A stretch of DNA of 35,801 nucleotides from a virus, in IMG/VR virus record IMGVR_UViG_3300035661_000185, positions 1-35,801 of that record; one strand, given 5' to 3'. This document shows, piece after piece, positions 6,626 to 12,169 of the stretch; within the stretch, counting starts at the first letter, position 1; each line of letters opens with the position of its first letter. Under the pieces are notes generated by a model. It was not told where the DNA came from. It saw only the letters and a program-made list of their open reading frames with translations, and ran no database searches. Both the position numbers and the translations under genes were made by a program.

Positions 6626-6694
6626 GCGCGCCATTGGTAATCCGCTGTAGAACTCCTACATCGCAATGGATGATGCCATAGTCGCATCATCCGC

Positions 6695-6790
6695 ATGAGC
6701 GTCGGAGAAGATCAGCGCCGAATCTCATTCAGAATATCAACATGGGTGGAGTCGGAAACGACCAAGGAATACGACGAAAGTAAATCATGA
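6695..6790 (+). CDS. Possible 31-residue coupled ORF
   Basis: The ATG at 6695 opens a frame beginning MSVGEDQRRISFRISTWVES that ends in a TGA overlapping the ATG of the next gene (TCATGA). The overlap is the main support. It is short, polar and not recognised. It could instead be leader sequence for the downstream gene. Confidence 0.3.
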   Translation: MSVGEDQRRISFRISTWVESETTKEYDESKS

Positions 6791-7626
6791 CAGACCGCTG
6801 GAACAAAGAAGAATTCGAGAGCGAAATTGCAAACATGATCGAAACTTGCTATTCAAAGCCGATTAAGCGTTCAGCCTCGACGATGAAATCGCGCGCATCC
6901 CGCGTGACACCAGGGATCATGCAGGGAATACGCGAGACGATTCCTCACATGCCTGGGAAGGATCGCGTGGCCCTGCCACATCAACATGGCTTCGATCTAA
7001 AAAATGATCCGCTACTCGAAGACCGCACCTGCATTTTTTGCATACCAGACATCCATAGGCAATCTCCGCACTGCTGCTACATGCGTCGGATCAACGGCAA
7101 ATTAACGGCATCTGATCTGCGATTGATTGGCGTCGATCCCATGCCAGTTGACATGCCCCAATATCGTGTGACATGGATTTCTCAGGACTGGAAACACCCA
7201 CGTGGATTGCTGACCGGTATAACGATGTGGTGCTGGATTGATACCGCTGGACAGGTGCGTATGGCCGACTCACCTGGCACAGATTGGTCGAACGCGATAG
7301 AACGTGAAGCTGCACTCGACATGATCTGCACAGTTCTTCAGGCTGACGCAGACCGTCGTTTTTGCTGGGAGATCACGGCGGACGAAGGAGTTGGAAGAGG
7401 TAAGGCGTCCATCGGTTGCACAGCCGAAGAAGTCAAGAGCATGCTTTACGCTCGCCAACTGCCTATTACTGCTACTGGGCGCAAGCGCCCTATCCTGCAT
7501 CTTGTTGCCGCACATCGTCGGCGCATGAATGAAGGACACGATATCGACATCGAACCGTTCTTGCGCGGAGTGCGCGAAGTGATCATGGACGGCACTAAGT
7601 TCTCCGTGCGAGGCCCGTCCGCATGA
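6787..7626 (+). CDS. Unknown early protein with Cys cluster
   Basis: 279 residues. A Cys cluster near residues 78-97 (CIFCIPDIHRQSPHCCYMRR) could bind zinc. The C-terminal 60 residues have the pattern GRKRPILHLVAAHRRRM, then IDIEPFLRGVREVIMDG; this type of ending recurs in hypothetical phage proteins near recombination genes. No catalytic motif is clear. The ribosome site is weak (GAAAG), and coupling to the small ORF upstream may help translation. The stop overlaps another small ORF. Confidence 0.7.
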   Translation: MTDRWNKEEFESEIANMIETCYSKPIKRSASTMKSRASRVTPGIMQGIRETIPHMPGKDRVALPHQHGFDLKNDPLLEDRTCIFCIPDIHRQSPHCCYMRRINGKLTASDLRLIGVDPMPVDMPQYRVTWISQDWKHPRGLLTGITMWCWIDTAGQVRMADSPGTDWSNAIEREAALDMICTVLQADADRRFCWEITADEGVGRGKASIGCTAEEVKSMLYARQLPITATGRKRPILHLVAAHRRRMNEGHDIDIEPFLRGVREVIMDGTKFSVRGPSA

Positions 7627-7706
7627 ACCCGCAAAGGTCTGATGCCATCGTTCGCCTCATCCGAATGCGCGGCGCGGAGCATAGTATGCCGCAGTCAGTC
7701 TGGTAA
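7623..7706 (+). CDS. Possible 27-residue coupled ORF
   Basis: The ATGA overlap with the preceding stop opens a frame beginning MNPQRSDAIVRLIRMRGAEH and ending at a TAA 15 bases before the methyltransferase gene. Basic and helical; the overlap is the only support. It may be a re-initiation peptide. Confidence 0.3.
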   Translation: MNPQRSDAIVRLIRMRGAEHSMPQSVW

Positions 7707-7720
7707 GAGTATGAACCAAA

Positions 7721-8611
7721 ATGACAACGACTAAGTCCAAGCAACTCACTTATTACAACGAGATTGACCCCTACGCGGCCCAGTGGCTGCGTAATCTGAT
7801 TGCAGCCGGACACATTGCGCCCGGTGAAGTAGACGAAAGGAGCATTGAAGATGTCAAACCCGAAGACCTCACAGGATTCACACAGTGCCACTTCTTCGCC
7901 GGAATCGGCGTATGGAGTCACGCGCTGCGAAAGGCCGGATGGCCTGATGATCGTCCCGTGTGGACAGGTTCCTGCCCATGCCAACCTTTCAGCACGGCAG
8001 GCAAAGGCACGGGGTTCGCTGACGAGCGGCACCTGTGGCCAGCATGGTTCCACCTCACCGAGCAGTTACATCCTCCAGTCATCTTTGGTGAGCAAGTTGC
8101 GAGTCCGTACGGCTATGCTTGGCTCGATCTTGTTCAAACTGACATGGAAGCGTCAGGCTACGCCTTCTGTCCGGTCGTTCTACCAGCTGCGGGCTTCGGC
8201 GCGCCGCACGGACGGCATCGGATTTACTTCGTGGCTGACTCCGACAACCAGAGACGGGAAAGATGGATCGGAATGCAAGAACGTGCCAATCGCAAGTTGG
8301 ACTACTCCAATGGCGAACGACGCAACAGGGAGCACGCACTGCTACGGCCCAAGGAAACCAGACGGGGGGCGAACGAAGTATTTGAAACTTCCTGGGCAGG
8401 CGAACCTTGCGCAGCACATCCGACGAACGGCTTCTGGAGAAACGCTGACTTGCTCTTGTGCAAAGACGACAAATGGCGGCCGGTTGAACCCTGCTCATTC
8501 CCGCTGGTTGATGGGGCTGCCGCCAGAGTGGGACGACTGCGCTCCTACGGAAATGCCATCGTCGCGCCGGTCGCAGAGGCGTTCGTTAGAACGTTCATGA
8601 TGGCTGTATAA
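7721..8611 (+). CDS. C5-cytosine DNA methyltransferase (Dcm type)
   Basis: 296 residues. Motif I is FFAGIGVWSHALRKAGW. Motif IV is GSCPCQPFSTAGKG with the catalytic Cys. Motif VI is FGEQVASP, a variant of the usual ENV in which the Glu is kept. Motif VIII is GAPHGRHRIYFVA. Motif X is SYGNAIVAPVAEAF. The order is canonical, but about 65 residues precede motif I, including the sequence YYNEIDPYAAQWLRNLI. The target-recognition region is short (about residues 185-255). A second long reading frame with its own ribosome site runs inside this gene, so this region is under double constraint. Likely role: protecting phage DNA from host restriction. Confidence 0.92.
   Translation: MTTTKSKQLTYYNEIDPYAAQWLRNLIAAGHIAPGEVDERSIEDVKPEDLTGFTQCHFFAGIGVWSHALRKAGWPDDRPVWTGSCPCQPFSTAGKGTGFADERHLWPAWFHLTEQLHPPVIFGEQVASPYGYAWLDLVQTDMEASGYAFCPVVLPAAGFGAPHGRHRIYFVADSDNQRRERWIGMQERANRKLDYSNGERRNREHALLRPKETRRGANEVFETSWAGEPCAAHPTNGFWRNADLLLCKDDKWRPVEPCSFPLVDGAAARVGRLRSYGNAIVAPVAEAFVRTFMMAV
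7851..8600 (+). CDS. Overprinted gene inside the methyltransferase
   Basis: A 249-codon frame starts at ATG 7851, 8 nt after AAAGGAG (7836-7842), and ends 11 bases before the methyltransferase stop, read one base apart from it. The product begins MSNPKTSQDSHSATSSPES. It contains WLTPTTRDGKDG, GSTHCYGPRKPDGGRTKYLK and LNPAHSRWLMGLPPEWDDC. I recognise these motifs from hypothetical phage proteins found at methylase loci in other genomes, so I think both frames are translated. Function unknown; the Trp-Pro-Thr-Pro-like repeats and basic Ser/Arg tail give no enzyme. A long frame alone would not be proof; the ribosome site and motifs are the case. Confidence 0.75.
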   Translation: MSNPKTSQDSHSATSSPESAYGVTRCERPDGLMIVPCGQVPAHANLSARQAKARGSLTSGTCGQHGSTSPSSYILQSSLVSKLRVRTAMLGSILFKLTWKRQATPSVRSFYQLRASARRTDGIGFTSWLTPTTRDGKDGSECKNVPIASWTTPMANDATGSTHCYGPRKPDGGRTKYLKLPGQANLAQHIRRTASGETLTCSCAKTTNGGRLNPAHSRWLMGLPPEWDDCAPTEMPSSRRSQRRSLERS

Positions 8612-8701
8612 GTGAACTACCGTGCACCATTATCCAGTACCCGGAACTCGAAACCTCCTGATTTCCCCTTGACCCATAAGTTAACCCTTGAAAGAAAACA
8701 A

Positions 8702-9652
8702 ATGTCATTTGTCCACGAAACCATCAAGAATCGCGAAGTACAGATTACGCTAGCAGCTCCTGAGATCAAGCAGGAAATCATGCAAGCCATGGACAACAAC
8801 CTCCGAATCACCAAAGAGCGCGTGAAAGCCTGGAGTTCATGCGCCCAGGGCTACCGCTGGTTCCTTGAAAAATTCCCCCAAGGAGGAGAGTTCGCAGAGG
8901 TCTATGCAGCTCTGCAACTAGATAAAAAATATAGGGATTCACGCTGGCTAGCAGACAAAGTATTTGCTGAACTGGATGCACCGGTCAAGGTACAACAGAC
9001 CGCTCTAATTTATGGTGCCGATAAATCCAAGATTGAAAAGTCGGTAGCTGATGGTGCAGAAGGAACCACAACGGGCGACAGGGCTAACGCCGCCACAGCG
9101 GGCGTAGGTGCCCACGCTGCCACAGCGGGCGACTGGGCTAACGCCGCCACAACGGGCGACTGGGCTAACGCCGCCACAACGGGCGACTGGGCTAACGCTG
9201 CAACAACGGGCGAAGGTGCCCACGCTGCCACAACGGGCGACAGGGCTAACGCCGCCACAGCGGGCGAAGGTGCCTACGCTGCCACAGCGGGCGACTGGGC
9301 TAACGCTGCCACAGCGGGCGTAGGTGCCAACGCTGCCACAGCGGGCGACAGGGCCCACGCTGCCACAGCGGGCGACTGGGCTAACGCTGCTACAACGGGC
9401 GACTGGGCTAACGCTGCCACAATGGGCGACAGGGCTAACGCTACCACAACGGGCGAGGGCGCCGTAGCTTCCGCACTTGGGTTTGCTGCTGCGGCAAAAG
9501 CATCTGCTGGTGGTGCCATCGTCCTGGTACATCGCACCGAATGTGGTGAACTGCTGCATATTCGTGCCAGTAAGGTAGGCGAGAACGGTATCAAGCCAAA
9601 TGTGTTTTACAAGCTGAGCGCTGCCGGTGAGTTTGTTGAAGTGGAATTGTGA
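8702..9652 (+). CDS. Repeat-rich beta-roll-like protein
   Basis: 316 residues from the ATG at 8702. A GTG start at 8612 is possible but would add 30 residues of unconvincing sequence. Residues 1-120 form a conserved-looking helical domain (MSFVHETIKNREVQITLAAP). Fifteen 9-residue units of the form G-D-W-A-N-A-A-T-T follow, then a C-terminal domain with GGAIVLVHR, IRASKVGENGIKPN and FYKLSAAGEFVEVEL. Regular Gly/Ala units with small residues inside suggest a left-handed beta-roll as in YadA-type heads, possibly trimeric. Proteins of this build are seen in phage early regions without known function. It has no signal peptide, so it is probably cytoplasmic. Confidence 0.8.
   Translation: MSFVHETIKNREVQITLAAPEIKQEIMQAMDNNLRITKERVKAWSSCAQGYRWFLEKFPQGGEFAEVYAALQLDKKYRDSRWLADKVFAELDAPVKVQQTALIYGADKSKIEKSVADGAEGTTTGDRANAATAGVGAHAATAGDWANAATTGDWANAATTGDWANAATTGEGAHAATTGDRANAATAGEGAYAATAGDWANAATAGVGANAATAGDRAHAATAGDWANAATTGDWANAATMGDRANATTTGEGAVASALGFAAAAKASAGGAIVLVHRTECGELLHIRASKVGENGIKPNVFYKLSAAGEFVEVEL
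9074..9478 (+). repeat. 27-bp coding minisatellite, 15 units
   Basis: Fifteen in-frame 27-bp units encode G-(D/E/V)-(W/R/G)-A-(N/H/Y)-A-A-T-(T/A). Several neighbouring units are identical at the DNA level (for example the GACTGGGCTAACGCC units), pointing to recent duplication. Variation concentrates at unit positions 2, 3 and 5, which would be surface positions of the coil. Confidence 0.9.
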
Positions 9653-9747
9653 ACCAGCCCCGACTCGGATCATTCATTGATGCCTGGATCAACGTGGCAA
9701 TTGGATTTGCGATCAACTTCGTTGCCTGCCACTGCTGGCACCGATGA
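9649..9747 (+). CDS. DUF7220-like small membrane protein, apparently shortened
   Basis: The GTG at 9649 overlaps the preceding stop (GTGA). The product starts MNQPRLGSFIDAWINVAIGF, a pattern I associate with DUF7220, small phage proteins with a conserved QSRLxS...E start and two membrane helices. Here the frame ends after 32 residues (VACHCWHR), part-way through where the second helix would run. The hydrophobic sequence LPLLAP continues in the -1 frame and leads into the next ORF. It may be a truncated or frameshifted copy. Confidence 0.45.
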   Translation: MNQPRLGSFIDAWINVAIGFAINFVACHCWHR

Positions 9748-9893
9748 GCGAGGTTGCCGTGCGCCCCGCCATCCAAGCCGGATGCGTCAAATCTGGAAAT
9801 ATCCACCTATTTGACGCGGTGACTTTCAAAGCCCCAAAAACCACCATTGGCCCCAATCGCCAGCACCCGCTAGTGAGGCCTAAAAGGAGATAA
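9744..9893 (+). CDS. Small basic protein, 49 residues
   Basis: The ATG overlaps the stop of the DUF7220-like ORF (ATGA), and the frame ends at a TAA 3 bases before the next start. The AGGAGA ribosome site of the next gene lies inside its last codons. Product begins MSEVAVRPAIQAGCVKSGN and ends PLVRPKRR. Not recognised. Packing and overlap support it. Confidence 0.5.
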   Translation: MSEVAVRPAIQAGCVKSGNIHLFDAVTFKAPKTTIGPNRQHPLVRPKRR

Positions 9894-9896
9894 GAA

Positions 9897-10451
9897 ATGT
9901 TGATTTTGAGATTTCCCGAAATTAAGCGGATATTGGGGCACCGTTCGGACGCAAGCGTTTACAACGCGATCCGGGCCGGGTTATTCACCACCGGTGTTGC
10001 CATAGGCCAGCGGGCGAAGGCGGGGCAGTCTATGCGGCTGTTGGACATTCCAGCGGCGCAAACCTTTGGCGCTTGGGATGTCCTACACGGTGCCACCAGT
10101 CCGGCGGCATTCTCGGACGCTATCAAGCGGGCAGCGGCGCAGCACCACGGGCAGGCAGGCCGGGCGTTTCTGGAAAAGCTGACTTTTGATGCAAGCGATC
10201 TTTGCGCCATGGTGGAGGAAGTGAAGGCCGCACCGATGTTTGCAACCGATGGCACCGAAGGGCAAGACAAGCGGGCAGCGGCGCGGTTTGCCTTGATTGG
10301 GCTGGCGGGTGAACTTGCCACCGACTACGGCGTGACAGGCTGGCAAGTGGGGGCGGCAGTCGAAGCGGCAGCGCACGGCTTCAAGCTGTGGCAATCCATG
10401 CGCGGCAAAGGCAATGACGAACGGCGGCAGTCGGGTGATGCTCATTTTTGA
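9897..10451 (+). CDS. AlpA-like HTH fused to a DUF927 C-terminal remnant
   Basis: 184 residues with an excellent ribosome site (AAGGAGATAAGAA). Residues 1-40 (LRFPEIKRILG, ASVYNAIRAGLFTTGVAIGQR) look like an AlpA-type excisionase/regulator HTH. From residue 42 on the sequence switches to GQSMRLLDIPA, HHGQAGRAFLEKL, RAAARFALIGLAGELATDYG and SMRGKGNDERRQ, which I recognise as the end of DUF927 primase/helicase-type proteins. The helicase core is absent and the expected tail after DERRQ is replaced by SGDAHF. The simplest reading is an in-frame recombination scar. It could still bind DNA. It ends 10 bases inside the convergent holin gene. Confidence 0.7.
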   Translation: MLILRFPEIKRILGHRSDASVYNAIRAGLFTTGVAIGQRAKAGQSMRLLDIPAAQTFGAWDVLHGATSPAAFSDAIKRAAAQHHGQAGRAFLEKLTFDASDLCAMVEEVKAAPMFATDGTEGQDKRAAARFALIGLAGELATDYGVTGWQVGAAVEAAAHGFKLWQSMRGKGNDERRQSGDAHF

Positions 10452-10454
10452 GCA
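10439..10454. terminator. Hairpin at the convergent gene ends
   Basis: TGCTCA (10439-10444) and TGAGCA (10449-10454) form a perfect 6-bp stem with a TTTT loop, exactly where the rightward (stop 10451) and leftward (stop 10442) operons meet. Neither side has a long T run, so it would be a weak bidirectional terminator at best. Confidence 0.4.
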
Positions 10455-10960
10455 CTATTTGCTAGCATCTCAGTCTTCCGATCGCTTCCGTGGCTGCTTC
10501 CGAACCAAAAACCAAGCACCATAATCAGCGCGCTATCCATCGTGCCAAGTACCCTGCCAATGATGATCGGGTCGGCCCCAGGGGGGACTTGGTTAAACAG
10601 CAACATACCCTCACAAGCCAGCGTCAAAGTGACCACAATCCAAGTAAGTATGGATGGCGTGAGCGACTTGTTAGCCATCTGCATTTCACGAGCAGACTTG
10701 GTGTCCTGGTACTCCAGCTCAGCGTACTTAAAGCCGCGCTCTTTCTCATTCTCACGGTACTGCAATTCGAGTTTTTTGATCTCGCTGATCTGCTCTGGCG
10801 TGAGTTGGCCTGTCCTAATAACATCAGCAATCTTGTCCTGCGTAGCCTCTGACACGCCCAAAACATTTCCAAGCTCGGATACTGCAACCCCTCCAAGAGG
10901 GCCAAGCAAAGCGCTTGCTACGGTTGGGGCAAGACCCTTAATGACTTGTGTCCAGTCCAT
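10442..10960 (-). CDS. Holin-like membrane protein (3-TM type)
   Basis: 172 residues, strong ribosome site (AGGAGGCAGAGC). An N-terminal hydrophobic segment (APTVASALLGPLGGVAV) is followed by a charged helix of about 60 residues with a DTKSAREMQMANKSL stretch. Two membrane helices follow (LTWIVVTLTLACEGMLLF and ALIMVLGFWFGSSHGS). This matches the 3-TM holin family of proteobacterial phages. It would form the membrane lesion that releases or activates the lysozyme encoded just upstream. It is the last gene of the late operon. Confidence 0.8.
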   Translation of the reverse strand: MDWTQVIKGLAPTVASALLGPLGGVAVSELGNVLGVSEATQDKIADVIRTGQLTPEQISEIKKLELQYRENEKERGFKYAELEYQDTKSAREMQMANKSLTPSILTWIVVTLTLACEGMLLFNQVPPGADPIIIGRVLGTMDSALIMVLGFWFGSSHGSDRKTEMLANSAQK

Positions 10961-11129
10961 GCTCTGCCTCCTTGATCAAGCATTCGTAATGTTTATGGAT
11001 ACGCCTGGCCGCGATCTCTGTCTCTGCTTGGCAAAGTAGCTCAAGCTCCGCCCTGTGCTTGGCAAGCTGCTCTTGCAGCGAGTGTGAGGCGCATCGGTCT
11101 CTTGCTTCCTGGGTAATTTTTTGATTCAC
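10938..11129 (-). CDS. Small coiled protein in the lysis cassette
   Basis: 63 residues from a GTG that overlaps the stop of the lysozyme gene (GTGA). Its end overlaps the start of the holin-like gene, whose ribosome site lies inside it. The sequence is a single charged helix (QLAKHRAELELLCQAETEIA) without signal peptide or membrane segment, so it is not an ordinary spanin. Its place in the cassette suggests a lysis-timing role, but this is inference. Confidence 0.6.
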   Translation of the reverse strand: MNQKITQEARDRCASHSLQEQLAKHRAELELLCQAETEIAARRIHKHYECLIKEAEHGLDTSH

Positions 11130-11587
11130 GAAAGCTGCCCCTGAAACAGTTGCATCTCCAAATACCGGCGCTTAACCAGACCAGGCAAGGGTTTACCATT
11201 GGCGTACACCCATTTTCCAAACTCAAGCGCGGCACCCAAAAAATCCACCGCGTTGACTTTTTTAAGCAGCGTGGACATCAACAAGTTTTTTGCTCCACAG
11301 TTATAGGCAAAGTCAACGAGCGCATCAAACTGATGCTGGGCAATTGGCACTGTCACATATCGGTTGACCGCGCTCTCGTACTCAACCAGCGTGGCGCGCA
11401 TGATTGCATCAGCCTGATCTGTGCTGATTGGCGGGTCAGTGAGCTTGACTTGCGTGCCGTCCTCATAACGGGTTGACCCATACCCAATGGTCGGTATACC
11501 GGCTGGACATAGGTAAGGCTTACTTACGAAGCCCTCACACTCTCTGATCAGCTTCAAGCAGCAGTCTGATGCTTTCATTGCCACCAT
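11126..11587 (-). CDS. Endolysin, T4/P22-type lysozyme (GH24)
   Basis: About 153 residues; the ATG at 11587 is used, although a GTG one codon upstream and an ATG three codons downstream are alternatives and the ribosome site is weak. The catalytic pattern is Glu (ECEGF), then Cys nine residues on (PYLCPAG), then Thr six further (IPTIGYG). This is the E-8-(D/C)-5-T arrangement of phage lysozymes, in the Cys version. ALVDFAYNCG and LPGLVKRRYLE are typical of the C-terminal lobe. No signal-anchor is present, so it needs the holin to reach peptidoglycan. Confidence 0.92.
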   Translation of the reverse strand: MVAMKASDCCLKLIRECEGFVSKPYLCPAGIPTIGYGSTRYEDGTQVKLTDPPISTDQADAIMRATLVEYESAVNRYVTVPIAQHQFDALVDFAYNCGAKNLLMSTLLKKVNAVDFLGAALEFGKWVYANGKPLPGLVKRRYLEMQLFQGQLS

Positions 11588-11593
11588 CACAAG

Positions 11594-11720
11594 TCAAGCC
11601 ATAGCAAGTTTAACTCCAGGAACAAACGTAAGCGCTTCAGCTACCGCATAGCTGCCATCATCGTTCAGTCGCTTATACAACGCATCCACCTGGGGCCTAT
11701 ATTTCCTTACTGCTTTTCAT
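11594..11720 (-). pseudogene. Small lysis-region gene interrupted by a one-base frameshift
   Basis: An ATG at 11720 overlaps the previous stop (ATGA), the normal sign of a coupled gene, but its frame stops after seven codons. The next frame encodes protein-like sequence (KAVRKYRPQVDALYKRLNDD, then GSYAVAEALTFVPGVKLAMA) and stops at 11594. Removing one base from the AAAA run at 11714-11717 joins the start to this frame and gives 41 residues. Either a base is extra in the sequence or the gene is inactive. Product not recognised. Confidence 0.55.
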
Positions 11721-11971
11721 TTGTCGACCTTACCGTCGAGTTTTGCTTCGATCTTATCGAGCTTTGTAAACAGTGCAGTGGTGAGCTTATCTAGATCGTC
11801 GCGTTTGACGTAGCTTCCAGCGACAAGAACTTCGATGGACTGCACTTTTGCTCCTAGCAGTTCGCCTGAAGTGTGCAGAGTTTTGATACTGTCTCGAAGG
11901 CTGTTAAGCACCCAACCGCCGAAGAAGGCGACAAGCGATAGGACGATATTGAATTCCGTTTGGGTATCCAT
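11717..11971 (-). CDS. Membrane-anchored coiled-coil protein of the lysis region
   Basis: 84 residues from the ATG at 11971, which overlaps the preceding stop (TGATG). Residues 6-25 (EFNIVLSLVAFFGGWVLNSL) form one membrane helix; the rest is a coiled coil ending in a Lys/Asp-rich tail (KIEAKLDGKVDK). The N-in anchor and long soluble helix could suit a holin regulator or an i-spanin-like role, but no lipoprotein partner is visible. Not recognised as a named family. Confidence 0.65.
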   Translation of the reverse strand: MDTQTEFNIVLSLVAFFGGWVLNSLRDSIKTLHTSGELLGAKVQSIEVLVAGSYVKRDDLDKLTTALFTKLDKIEAKLDGKVDK

Positions 11972-12165
11972 CACTTATCCGCCAATGCTTTATTAGTGAC
12001 AAATCGCAGGAACAAACTAGCTGCACCAATTGCTGTTAAAGCGTAGTTCTGTTGCTCCGCCGTGAGGTTGAACAGTCCGATGTAGCTGTTGTCAAGGCCA
12101 AGTAGAGACAGCGCTGTGCTGAACCACACAGTTTTAGATTTGGCAAGTTGAATTAGTGTTGGCAT
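11971..12165 (-). CDS. Small two-helix membrane protein (holin-like)
   Basis: 64 residues; the ATG at 12165 is used because a longer frame starting at 12342 runs through the tail spike gene. Segments KTVWFSTALSLLGL and NYALTAIGAASLFLRFV look like two membrane or amphipathic helices, and the end KALADK is polar. It follows the tail spike by a few bases and precedes the membrane-anchored coiled-coil gene. A pinholin or holin role is possible, with the 3-TM protein at 10442-10960 as the other candidate. Confidence 0.6.
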   Translation of the reverse strand: MPTLIQLAKSKTVWFSTALSLLGLDNSYIGLFNLTAEQQNYALTAIGAASLFLRFVTNKALADK

Positions 12166-12169
12166 TTGC

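Noticed and set aside
9074-9478. CRISPR array
   Set aside because: The 27-bp units are contiguous without spacers and are translated in frame.
9005-9673. 222-residue minus-strand frame over the repeat gene
   Set aside because: Antisense translation of the 27-bp repeats; it only mirrors the repeat pattern.
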